Position numbers and translations under genes: made by a program
Shown here: positions 1-6,220 of the stretch, one piece after another
How the letters are laid out: each line of letters starts with the position of its first letter
How positions within the stretch are numbered: the stretch's first letter is position 1
Notes under the pieces: model-generated
Seen by the model: the letters and a program-made list of their open reading frames with translations, nothing else
Told to the model about the DNA's origin: nothing
The model's database searches: none
From: Eisenbergiella sp900555195
GTDB taxonomy: Bacteria; Bacillota; Clostridia; Lachnospirales; Lachnospiraceae
Assembly (NCBI GenBank): GCA_902492555.1
Contig: CABUMH010000048.1
Span: 1-27,736 of the forward strand
Length of the DNA stretch: 27,736 bases
Direction of reading: 5' to 3'

Positions 1-67
1 CGGGCTGGAGGGGAGGCTGCGTGAGCCGGGAAGCCGCAGAGGGGATCCGGGATCCTGCATGCATAGC

Positions 68-96
68 TTGCGTATTTGGGGGAAAAGTATTATACT
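68..96 (+). promoter_or_regulatory. Probable sigma-A promoter for the DUF1858 gene
   Basis: TTGCGT at 68-73 and TATACT at 91-96 are separated by 17 bases, which is the spacing expected of a housekeeping promoter. Transcription would start near 103, giving a leader of about 45 bases before the ATG at 149. The first 60 bases of the window hold no gene I can assign; they may be the tail of an upstream gene. Confidence 0.5.
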
Positions 97-148
97 AAGA
101 GCGATCAGCCAAAAGCTGAAAGTTTCAAAAGAAAAGGAGGTAGGCAGA

Positions 149-340
149 ATGACTGGTATTACCAAGGATATGACGATCGGAGAAATCCTTCGCAGCAACC
201 CTGACGTGGCTCCTGTTCTGATGAATGCGGGAATGCATTGTCTGGGATGTCCTGCTTCTCAGGCGGAAAGTCTGGAAGAGGCCGCCATGGTTCATGGAAT
301 TAATATTGATGATCTGATGAAGGCGATTGAAGCGGTATAA
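149..340 (+). CDS. DUF1858 domain-containing small protein
   Basis: This 63-residue protein is a single DUF1858 domain, a small helical module seen alone or fused to hybrid-cluster and other redox proteins, often called a disulfide oxidoreductase-like domain. The family signature is visible: an N-terminal MTIGEIL-type segment, then a PVLMNAGMHCLGCP motif containing a CxxC pair (Cys-Leu-Gly-Cys), then an SLEEAAMVHGIN segment. The reading frame is open further upstream to 59, but the ATG at 149 has a near-perfect AAAGGAGG site at 134-140 and gives the usual family length. The gene stands alone, converging on mecA with a shared terminator. The CxxC could bind metal or cycle between thiol and disulfide; the physiological role is not established. 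Confidence 0.85.
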   Translation: MTGITKDMTIGEILRSNPDVAPVLMNAGMHCLGCPASQAESLEEAAMVHGINIDDLMKAIEAV

Positions 341-354
341 GAAAGCGCGCCTTT

Positions 355-418
355 GGTACAAAACAGGAGGAATCCGGCAGGCACAGGCCTGGGATATCCT
401 CCTGTTTTTCTTTGTACC
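355..418. terminator. Bidirectional terminator between DUF1858 gene and mecA
   Basis: ACAGGAGGA (363-371) pairs with TCCTCCTGT (397-405) and is followed by TTTTT on the plus strand. An outer GGTACA/TGTACC pairing (355-360 with 413-418) encloses it, and a small CAGGC/GCCTG hairpin sits inside the loop. Read on the minus strand the same stem is also followed by T-rich sequence, so it can end both the DUF1858 transcript and the mecA transcript. Confidence 0.85.
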
Positions 419-487
419 GATTCAGTTTATGCAACGGCTGTGGAATGGCATACGGATTCATTCTGGGCTATCCGCAGCTGCATTGCA

Positions 488-1237
488 TCAGATTCTGGCA
501 AGCGACTGCAGGGCGTGATCCGCAACAATCAGTTCACAGTGCTCCTGCAGATAAGCATCTTTGCCGGGAGCGGATTTCTCCTGCCGTCCGTATTCGGATA
601 GGCAATTACAGATTTTATTGAATTCCTCGGGTGTATGGGAGGAATTGGAAACCAGCAGAATATAGCGTTCCCTGTCGCTATCTTTATAGAGGGAATTGGT
701 GCCGTTGTAGAACCCTGCCAGAACATGCGCAGCCCTCGTTACATGGTTCAGTGTACCAAAGGAGTAGACCTGCGTCATGTGAACGCTGTCCTTTGCTTCT
801 CCCTGTACAGCGGGTTCTTCGTTGTCAGAGGAGGAACCTTCCTTTGCGGAAATACGGCCTTCCTGAATTTTCTTAAACAGATCGAGTACATCATCTGCCC
901 CTTCGTTCAGATCCTGGATCATTTCATCCAGGCTGTCGTCGTCATGCACGCTGGGGGCGAATTTGGAAAACCTGGTATCCAGCTCTTCCGGATCCTCCAC
1001 CTTGGTGATGATGAGGACGATGCAATCGGAGTTCAGGGGGATCGCTTCTATCATGAGGGGGATATCCTCCGCCTCAAAACCAAATTTCAGCGCTGCCTGC
1101 TGCATCATATCGCGAAAAAGGCTTTTGGCTTTTTCCGTGCCGTAGGCGAGTTCGCTGATCTTTAATTCCCGGTCTGCGAGGTCGGCCTTTGTCAGAGTGC
1201 AACGGATCTGATGGTCATTTACCTTTTCAATTTTCAT
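488..1237 (-). CDS. mecA: Adaptor protein MecA
   Basis: The 249-residue product matches the MecA family, the adaptor that delivers substrates to the ClpC AAA+ unfoldase of the ClpCP protease in Firmicutes. The N-terminal substrate-recognition domain (about 1-80) begins with MKIEKVNDHQIRCTLTKADL, and the C-terminal ClpC-binding domain (about 150-249) includes the FGTLNHVTRAAHVL and YNGTNSLYKD segments. They are joined by an acidic, low-complexity linker (about 90-145). The length is near the upper end of the usual range. The start has an AAGGATGTGAG site just upstream. It is monocistronic, with its own promoter and the shared terminator at 355-418. In Bacillus MecA controls ComK; here no competence regulator is nearby, so the substrates are unknown. 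Confidence 0.93.
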   Translation of the reverse strand: MKIEKVNDHQIRCTLTKADLADRELKISELAYGTEKAKSLFRDMMQQAALKFGFEAEDIPLMIEAIPLNSDCIVLIITKVEDPEELDTRFSKFAPSVHDDDSLDEMIQDLNEGADDVLDLFKKIQEGRISAKEGSSSDNEEPAVQGEAKDSVHMTQVYSFGTLNHVTRAAHVLAGFYNGTNSLYKDSDRERYILLVSNSSHTPEEFNKICNCLSEYGRQEKSAPGKDAYLQEHCELIVADHALQSLARI

Positions 1238-1340
1238 ATTCTCACATCCTTAATATAAAGATATTGGATTTGCCGCGTTATGTGACTGAAAATACCTCTC
1301 AAATGAACATATTTATATAGTATCAACAAGATTCAAATAT

Positions 1341-1368
1341 ATTATACTTTAAGGGTAGGCAAAGTCAA
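1341..1368 (-). promoter_or_regulatory. Probable sigma-A promoter of mecA
   Basis: Reading the minus strand, TTGACT (1368-1363) and TATAAT (1346-1341) are 16 bases apart. The region between this promoter and the mecA ATG at 1237 is very AT-rich with several T/A runs, leaving a leader of about 95 bases. Confidence 0.65.
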
Positions 1369-1407
1369 GCATTCGCATCTAGTGTTTAAGCTTTTTTAAG
1401 AATTTGC

Positions 1408-1436
1408 TTGCTATTTTCCAAAATATCGGATATAAT
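1408..1436 (+). promoter_or_regulatory. Probable promoter driving the structured region at 1443-1690
   Basis: TTGCTA (1408-1413) and a perfect TATAAT (1431-1436) are separated by 17 bases. The predicted start near 1443 is about 500 bases upstream of the next annotated start codon (1950). The transcript would therefore begin with the hairpin-rich segment described separately. Confidence 0.6.
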
Positions 1437-1442
1437 CTTTCT

Positions 1443-1690
1443 AAAGATGCTTTCGGTCAATCTGTACCAGAAGGAGGGCAGATTTGATCGGAAATTTATT
1501 CAAAGTGTTCATATTTTAAGCAAATTTTTGCAGAAATTCTGATTCCAGTAGGAAGAATTTCTGTGTCTTACAACAACCGATGTGCGGTATGGGCTGTGGA
1601 CAGACAGGCTGGCATAGCTGCCGGGGCAGCCAAACAGGACATCTGTTGTTTCCTCATATCCTTATAGTATGAGGATGTCTTACAGGCTTA
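1443..1690 (+). ncRNA. Candidate structured RNA (unnamed), 5' leader or independent small RNA
   Basis: Downstream of a good promoter lie several clear pairings. CAGAAATTCT (1531-1540) pairs perfectly with AGAATTTCTG (1554-1563). AACAACCGATGT (1572-1583) pairs with ACATCTGTTGTT (1639-1650) with one mismatch, enclosing a GC-rich hairpin GCTGCC/GGCAGC (1617-1630). CCTCATA (1652-1658) pairs with TATGAGG (1668-1674). TGTCTTACA occurs twice (1564-1572 and 1676-1684). I do not recognise a riboswitch, tmRNA, SRP or RNase P core in it. A 6S-type RNA or a leader for the 70-residue gene at 1950 are both possible. The boundaries are approximate and there is no clean terminator. Confidence 0.4.
1484..1519 (+). 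CDS. Possible 11-residue leader peptide (TTG start)
   Basis: A strong AAGGAGGG site at 1471-1478 lies five bases upstream of a TTG that opens an 11-codon frame encoding MIGNLFKVFIF before TAA. It is the first translatable unit after the promoter at 1408-1436 and precedes the hairpins from 1531 on. The quality of the Shine-Dalgarno is the only real support. A frame this short can easily be chance, and the peptide is simply hydrophobic with one lysine. Confidence 0.25.
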   Translation: MIGNLFKVFIF

Positions 1691-1949
1691 TGTGCTTGTC
1701 AGATCAGAAATCATTTCCAAAGTTTTCACCTAATTTCGTTTAATTCACAAAAAAACAAGCAGTAGAGGATTTTTTTGCACATTTTTATTCTATCCCGCGG
1801 TACTCGTCCGGAAGCATCTTTTTATGCCGCCAAAATCGTGGCCGTCTGTTTAAATATCGTCATTGAACTGCCGGGAGGAGATCATCGGTTTATATATCAC
1901 GATCCTTTTGGAAAGCGATGCCCAACTGGCAAAAGGGAGGATAAGAACC
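1691..1949. other. Intergenic stretch without a recognisable gene
   Basis: This stretch between the structured RNA candidate and the 70-residue gene is AT-rich at first (A7 and T7 runs near 1750-1780) and then ordinary in composition. I see no convincing promoter for the downstream gene and no clear terminator. The reading frame of the 1950 gene stays open upstream to 1863, but the segment has no protein-like character I can support. Confidence 0.4.
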
Positions 1950-2162
1950 ATGAACAATGACGATGAGATCGAGTTGAAGAAGCACCTGCTCAATATCAGC
2001 AGAAGGGGCGTGGACCTTTATCTGGAGGGCGAGCCGGCTTCTCCGGAGGAGATTGCCAGAAAATTCTATGTCTGCGAGGAGGATGTCTATATGCCGGATT
2101 TTGTGATGGATGAGCATGGCAGGCTGAAGGAGGTGAGATATGACAAGATAAAGTACCGCTGA
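1950..2162 (+). CDS. Small hypothetical protein, 70 residues
   Basis: The product is an acidic/basic mixed, Cys-poor 70-residue protein without membrane segments or signal peptide. The ATG at 1950 is preceded by AAAAGGGAGG (1931-1940), which is why I prefer it over the upstream ATG at 1863. The middle part, PASPEEIARKFYVCEEDVYM, reads like a short helix-turn-helix-type or recognition-helix segment, and the tail is rich in Tyr, Arg and Lys. I do not recognise a named family. It resembles the many short conserved hypotheticals of Lachnospiraceae, but that is an impression rather than a match. It could be the cistron controlled by the structured leader upstream. Confidence 0.6.
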   Translation: MNNDDEIELKKHLLNISRRGVDLYLEGEPASPEEIARKFYVCEEDVYMPDFVMDEHGRLKEVRYDKIKYR

Positions 2163-2469
2163 AAGGGACGCCTTCTGTTTGAACGAATACAATTTTCCAT
2201 AAAAGGCTTCATCCATATCTTCTCTGCCCGTATTTTGGATAAAAGAAACACGGAAAAAAGTGCTTCTCTTCTCCCTGATGATGCACGCATGCCATGTCGC
2301 GCGGACGGGAGCAGAAATAAAAATGCGGCATCCCTGGCGATGGAATCCCGTATTATTGCCGTAGGGGAGGGGTATGCGGTATGCCGGAAGCTTGAAAACG
2401 ATACAAAAATAGGTAATGACGATGTTTAAATAGTCTGTTATAATAAGGACGATCAGGAGGTTACGGAAG
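2163..2469. other. Intergenic region upstream of the GH18 gene
   Basis: About 300 bases without a supportable gene. Short open frames on both strands have no Shine-Dalgarno and no protein-like composition. The only clear signals are at the 3' end: the extended -10 promoter at 2436-2444 and the ribosome binding site AGGAGG at 2455-2460. Confidence 0.5.
2417..2444 (+). promoter_or_regulatory. Extended -10 promoter for the GH18 gene
   Basis: TGTTATAAT (2436-2444) is a TGn-extended -10 element with a perfect TATAAT. The -35 region is weak (TGACGA at 2417-2422, spacing 16). Transcription would begin near 2451, almost at the Shine-Dalgarno site, so the leader would be very short. Confidence 0.55.
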
Positions 2470-4140
2470 ATGAAGAAAATGGTTCCGGTATTAATCGCCA
2501 TCGTCCTTATTATTATAATAGCGGGCGCTGCATTCGGAATGAAAGTGGTGGAGCGTTTTTCCTATTCCAAGGAACGGATGGATTTGAATGAATATTATCA
2601 GCTTGCTTCTGCGGAGGAAGTGGCGCTGGTTCTGAATAATGATATCAAGGAAGAAAAGGGGATTCTGAGGGAAGGAATCTGCTATCTGGATCTGAACACG
2701 GTGCATACCTATCTGAATGACCGTTTCTATGCGGATTATCATGAAGAATGGCTGCTTTATACCACGCCGGATGAGATCCTGTACGCCAAGGCCGGGGAGG
2801 CGGGAGAGGACGGATATGTGCTTGCTTTCCTTCAGGACGGTACCATGTATGTGGCGCTGGACTATGTGAAGAAGTATACCAATTTTTCCTATTCGCTTTA
2901 TACGGAACCGAACAGGGCGGTGCTCACCACGAGCTGGGAAGAACACCAGGCTGCAGATATCAGAAAGGATACGGCAGTTCGGTATCAGGGCGGTGTGAAG
3001 AGCGATATTCTGACAGAAGTGGCAGCAGGGGACAAGGTGACCGTTCTGGAAGAGATGGAGAACTGGAGCAAGGTGGCTACAGAAGACGGCTTTTTGGGAT
3101 ATGTGGAGAACAAGAGGCTGGAGAATGTGCGCAGCGAAACGCTGATTCCTGTTACAGATTATGTGGAGCCGGAGTATACATCCATCCGCCGGGATTATAA
3201 AATCAACCTGGGCTGGCATCAGGTGACTACCGAAGCGGCCAACTCTACGCTCAGTTCCGTCCTGGAAGGGGTGAGCGGCATGAACGTGATCTCCCCCACC
3301 TGGTTTTTCCTGAGCGATAATGAGGGGAACTTTGTCAGTATCGGAAGCACTTCTTATGTGGAAGAAGCGCACAGCAGAGGGCTGGAAGTGTGGGCGCTTC
3401 TTGATAACTTTACTTATGATGTGGATACGAGAGAGATTCTTTCCTACACCAGCAAGCGGACGAAGCTGATAGAGGGGCTGATTGCGGAAGCGCTGGCGCT
3501 GGGAGTGGACGGGATCAATGTGGATCTGGAGCAGATTCCCAGCGATGCGGGTGAGGATTATATTGAGTTCATCCGGGAATTGTCCATTCCCTGCAGGGCC
3601 AATGGGCTGGTGCTTTCCGTGGACAATTATGTGCCCAAGGATTACAACGCACATTATCATTGGAAAGAACAGGGGATCGTGGCTGACTATGTGATTATCA
3701 TGGGATATGATGAACATTACGGCGGTTCCCAGGAAGTGGGAAGTGTGGCTTCCATTAATTATGTAGAAGACGGCATCAGCACAATGGTGCAGTCTGTTTC
3801 TCCGGAAAAAGTCATTAACGCGGTGCCTTTCTACACGCGCATCTGGGAGACCTCAGGCGGAGAAGTGAAAAGCCAGGCGGTGGGGATGAGCGCTGCGGAA
3901 ACATTCCTGGCGGAGCGGGGAGTGACGGCCTCCTGGGATGAAACCACTTGCCAGAACTATGCGGAGCTGCAGGACGGCGATGCGTTCTATCAGGTCTGGC
4001 TGGAAGACGCACAGTCGCTGGAAGTGAAGATGAACATCATGAAGAAGTATGGACTTGGCGGCGTGGCAGCCTGGAAACTTGGATATGAGAGCGGTCACCC
4101 GGAGGTCTGGGAGGTACTGTCAGGATTTGTGAACGGATAA
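2470..4140 (+). CDS. Membrane-anchored SH3 + glycoside hydrolase family 18 protein (YaaH/YdhD-like)
   Basis: The 556-residue protein has an N-terminal signal anchor (about 4-24), a long N-terminal region, a bacterial SH3 domain (about 165-217, typical of wall binding) and a C-terminal GH18 TIM barrel (about 235-553). The catalytic strand reads DGINVDLEQ: Asp347, Asn350, Asp352 and the acid Glu354. Classical chitinases have Asp at the Asn350 position, and Asn here is reminiscent of the spore-cortex YaaH/YdhD branch. A YVIIMGYDEHY segment and a late AAWKLGYES segment are other family landmarks. The likely substrate is peptidoglycan or a related N-acetylhexosamine glycan outside the membrane. 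The start follows AGGAGG by nine bases. A terminator follows, and the next gene is also a peptidoglycan hydrolase. The precise substrate is inferred. Confidence 0.88.
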   Translation: MKKMVPVLIAIVLIIIIAGAAFGMKVVERFSYSKERMDLNEYYQLASAEEVALVLNNDIKEEKGILREGICYLDLNTVHTYLNDRFYADYHEEWLLYTTPDEILYAKAGEAGEDGYVLAFLQDGTMYVALDYVKKYTNFSYSLYTEPNRAVLTTSWEEHQAADIRKDTAVRYQGGVKSDILTEVAAGDKVTVLEEMENWSKVATEDGFLGYVENKRLENVRSETLIPVTDYVEPEYTSIRRDYKINLGWHQVTTEAANSTLSSVLEGVSGMNVISPTWFFLSDNEGNFVSIGSTSYVEEAHSRGLEVWALLDNFTYDVDTREILSYTSKRTKLIEGLIAEALALGVDGINVDLEQIPSDAGEDYIEFIRELSIPCRANGLVLSVDNYVPKDYNAHYHWKEQGIVADYVIIMGYDEHYGGSQEVGSVASINYVEDGISTMVQSVSPEKVINAVPFYTRIWETSGGEVKSQAVGMSAAETFLAERGVTASWDETTCQNYAELQDGDAFYQVWLEDAQSLEVKMNIMKKYGLGGVAAWKLGYESGHPEVWEVLSGFVNG

Positions 4141-4184
4141 GGCGATGCATCAAAGCAGGGGCGTGCGGATGATGCTCGAAGAGA

Positions 4185-4213
4185 GCTCCGGCCATTTGGC
4201 CGGAGCATTTTTA
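4185..4213 (+). terminator. Rho-independent terminator after the GH18 gene
   Basis: GCTCCGGCC (4185-4193) pairs perfectly with GGCCGGAGC (4198-4206) around an ATTT loop and is followed by ATTTTTATTT. It lies only about 50 bases before the amidase start codon. That gene therefore needs either read-through or a promoter in the short remaining gap, where I see none that is convincing. Confidence 0.85.
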
Positions 4214-4260
4214 TTTCGGGCAGCTCATAGAATGGATCAAGCGGACTGTGGAGAGCGCCT

Positions 4261-4971
4261 ATGAAAACAGAATGGAAAGATGGAATTCTGAAAGGAGCTG
4301 TGACGATTCTTCTTCTGGTCTCCGTCTTCTTGGCCGCCGGCCAGGCGGCGGTTGTGGTGAATGAAGGGGATGCGCTGGAGGAGGAGAGATGGTGCGTGGT
4401 AATCGATGCGGGACACGGGGGGATCGATCCGGGCAAGGTGGGGATCAACGGAGAACTGGAAAAGGATCTGAACCTGAAAATTGCGATGAAACTGAAAATG
4501 TTTCTGGAAGCGTCTGATGTGAAGGTGGTAATGACCCGGACGACGGATACGGGCTTATATGATGAGAACGCTTCCAATAAAAAGGTACAGGATATGAAAC
4601 AACGCATTCAGATCATCGAGGAAGCGCAGCCGCAGGTGGCGGTCAGCATCCACCAGAACAGCTACGGCGAGGAGTATGTGAAAGGGGCGCAGGTATTCTA
4701 TTATAATGGAAGCGTGCAGGGGAAAGAACTGGCTGAACGGATTCAGGAGAGGCTGATTCAAAAGCTGGATCCGGAAAATCACAGGACGGCCAAGGCGAAT
4801 GACAGCTATTATCTCCTGAAAAAGACGGGCCGCCCGATTGTGATCGTGGAATGCGGGTTTCTGTCCAATGGGGAAGAGGCGGCGAAGCTTGGGGAGGATT
4901 ATTACCAGGAGAAACTGGCATGGCATATTCATATGGCGGTGATGCAGTATTTGAATGCGCATGATTCATGA
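4261..4971 (+). CDS. cwlD: N-acetylmuramoyl-L-alanine amidase, CwlD type
   Basis: A 236-residue Amidase_3 protein that hydrolyses the bond between N-acetylmuramic acid and the peptide stem. An N-terminal signal anchor (about 10-30) is followed by the zinc amidase fold. The ligands are visible: His52 in DAGHGG, Glu67 in GELEKDLNL, His131 in SIHQNS, plus the catalytic Glu197 in VECGFLSN. The length and the single-domain architecture with a membrane anchor match CwlD, which in Bacillus makes muramic-delta-lactam in the spore cortex with PdaA. No pdaA is in the window, so a vegetative role is possible. The Shine-Dalgarno (GGAGAG) is modest. The stop codon lies inside the first copy of a 22-bp tandem duplication. 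Confidence 0.88.
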   Translation: MKTEWKDGILKGAVTILLLVSVFLAAGQAAVVVNEGDALEEERWCVVIDAGHGGIDPGKVGINGELEKDLNLKIAMKLKMFLEASDVKVVMTRTTDTGLYDENASNKKVQDMKQRIQIIEEAQPQVAVSIHQNSYGEEYVKGAQVFYYNGSVQGKELAERIQERLIQKLDPENHRTAKANDSYYLLKKTGRPIVIVECGFLSNGEEAAKLGEDYYQEKLAWHIHMAVMQYLNAHDS

Positions 4972-5004
4972 GATCGGGAAGAATGATTCGTGAGATCGGG
5001 AAGA
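4961..5004 (+). repeat. 22-bp tandem duplication at the cwlD stop codon
   Basis: Two adjacent 22-base units (4961-4982 and 4983-5004), starting ATGATTC and ending GGGAAGA, differ at a single base (A to G at unit position 8). The first contains the last codons and TGA of cwlD; the second lies just upstream of the promoter for the DUF4430 gene. Confidence 0.85.
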
Positions 5005-5009
5005 AAAGA

Positions 5010-5038
5010 TTGCGGGTTTTCCTCAAATAGGATATGAT
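5010..5038 (+). promoter_or_regulatory. Probable promoter for the DUF4430/ECF pair
   Basis: TTGCGG (5010-5015) and TATGAT (5033-5038) are 17 bases apart, six bases downstream of the 22-bp tandem repeat. The predicted leader is short (about 50 bases) and I see no riboswitch in it. Confidence 0.5.
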
Positions 5039-5092
5039 AACCAACGGTGGATGACACTACAAAGTCTGAATGATGAGGAAGGAGTAATCAGA

Positions 5093-5512
5093 ATGAAAAC
5101 GCAATCCAACAATTCCCATAAAAAGCTGGCGGTTCTTTTGCTGGTGTTGGCGGTCGTTGTGCTGGGGGCGGTCTATCTGCTGTTCTCAGCCCGCACCCAA
5201 TCCGGAAGCAAGGAAGTGAGCGTGACGGTAGTGGACGACCAGGGAGAAGAAACCTCGTATTCCTGCAGGACGGATGCGCAGTACCTGGAAGAGGTGCTTA
5301 CGGAACTGGAAGAGGAAGGGCTGACCTTTTCCGGCACAGAGTCCTCTTACGGTCTCATGATTGATACGGTGAACGGGCTGCGGGCTGACTATAACGAGGA
5401 CGGGGCCTATTGGTATTTCTATGTGAATGGCGAGGACTGCATGTACGGCGTATCCTCCCAGCCGGTGCAGGACGGTGATGCGTTTGAAATTGTCTACACA
5501 TTGGCAGAATAG
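5093..5512 (+). CDS. DUF4430 domain protein, membrane-anchored
   Basis: A 139-residue protein with a short basic N-terminus, one hydrophobic segment (about 11-31) and an extracellular DUF4430 domain (about 40-139). The domain is recognised by DAQYLEEVLTELEEEG, YGLMIDTVNGL, YWYFYVNGEDCMYG and the QDGDAFEIVY ending. DUF4430 is related to the C-terminal beta-domain of transcobalamin-type proteins and is commonly next to ECF transporter S components, as it is here. The likely job is to present a small ligand to the adjacent transporter; the ligand is not shown by sequence. The ATG at 5093 is preceded by GGAAGGAG. The frame extends upstream to 5051 without a ribosome site. Its last 35 bases overlap the next gene, implying translational coupling. 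Confidence 0.82.
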   Translation: MKTQSNNSHKKLAVLLLVLAVVVLGAVYLLFSARTQSGSKEVSVTVVDDQGEETSYSCRTDAQYLEEVLTELEEEGLTFSGTESSYGLMIDTVNGLRADYNEDGAYWYFYVNGEDCMYGVSSQPVQDGDAFEIVYTLAE

Positions 5513-6017
5513 CCAGAAGAAACCGAAGAAGCTTACCGCTTATGACATTGTCAGCGTGGGTTTGATGGTTGCGGCGCTGGAGTGCGCCAAAACCGCCCTC
5601 GCTTTTTTGCCGAACGTGGAATTGGTCTCCCTGCTCATCATCCTGTTCACCCTGGTCCTCGGGCGGCGGGTTTATTATGCCATAGTGGCCTTCGTTTTGG
5701 TGGAGGGGATGATCTACGGATTTGGCCTCTGGTGGGTCATGTATTTGTATGCCTGGCCCCTGTTGGCATGGTTGACGCGCAGGCTCCGGAAACAGAAGGA
5801 TGCGCTGACTTTTGCGGTTCTTTCGGGAGGATTTGGACTGGCTTTCGGAGCGCTCTGCTCCATTCCGTATTTTATAGCCGGCGGCCCTGCAGCAGGATTT
5901 ACCTGGTGGGTGGCAGGAATTCCTTTTGACATTGTGCATGGGATCAGTAATTTTGTGCTGATGCTTTGCCTGTACAAGCCTGTTCGGAGCGTGCTGGAAC
6001 GGTTTGGGCCAAGATAG
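5478..6017 (+). CDS. ECF transporter S component
   Basis: The 179-residue product is a very hydrophobic protein with about five or six membrane segments, in the style of S components of energy-coupling factor vitamin transporters: a cytoplasmic lead-in (KKPKKLTAYDIVSVGLMVAALE), then VSLLIILFTLVLGRRVYYAIVAFVLVEG and a late GIPFDIVHGISNFVLMLCLY. S components bind the vitamin and dock onto a shared EcfT-EcfAA' module, which is not encoded here and would be elsewhere in the genome. Pairing with a DUF4430 protein suggests cobalamin or a related corrinoid, but this is inference only. I chose the ATG at 5478, which overlaps the end of the DUF4430 gene by 35 bases. The frame is open further upstream inside that gene, so the exact start is uncertain. 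Confidence 0.82.
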   Translation: MRLKLSTHWQNSQKKPKKLTAYDIVSVGLMVAALECAKTALAFLPNVELVSLLIILFTLVLGRRVYYAIVAFVLVEGMIYGFGLWWVMYLYAWPLLAWLTRRLRKQKDALTFAVLSGGFGLAFGALCSIPYFIAGGPAAGFTWWVAGIPFDIVHGISNFVLMLCLYKPVRSVLERFGPR

Positions 6018-6150
6018 AAATAGTTTCTGCCCTTCCTCGTTTTGCATGTTCCTGTATCCGGGCCCTGCGGCTTTTATGTTCTGGCGGGCCTGAGTAGTAA
6101 CCCAATTTTCTTACAGGCCTGCGGGAAAAGTAGTAAATCCTGTGCAGGTA

Positions 6151-6159
6151 TGCTATAAT
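6151..6159 (+). promoter_or_regulatory. Extended -10 promoter for the tsaC-rpiB-upp run
   Basis: TGCTATAAT is a TGn-extended -10 with a perfect TATAAT; the -35 region (around 6131) is poor. It overlaps an in-frame ATG at 6158, so that ATG cannot be the translation start of a message made from this promoter. This supports the start at 6221. Upstream, GGCCTG (6087-6092) and CAGGCC (6114-6119) form a hairpin without a T-run. Confidence 0.65.
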
Positions 6160-6220
6160 GTCACAAGAGCCGCGAATTGGAGCAGATGGCGATTGGAAAA
6201 GATACAGAAAGAAGATAGAT

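Noticed and set aside
1..60. Inverted repeats (GGATCC pairs, GGCT/AGCC) at the window edge
   Set aside because: Short, GC-rich and cut by the window edge; may be the tail of an upstream gene, and does not match the dispersed hairpin repeat.
2491..3717. 408-codon open frame on the minus strand opposite the GH18 gene
   Set aside because: It is antisense to a gene with clear domains and catalytic residues, has no family character and no ribosome site; it is a composition-driven shadow.
4972..5092. Cobalamin riboswitch before the DUF4430/ECF pair
   Set aside because: The leader after the likely promoter is only about 50 bases and has none of the multi-stem B12-box organisation, so there is no room for such an element.
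6087..6119. Terminator for the ECF S gene
   Set aside because: GGCCTG/CAGGCC has a 21-base loop and no T-run, so it does not qualify.
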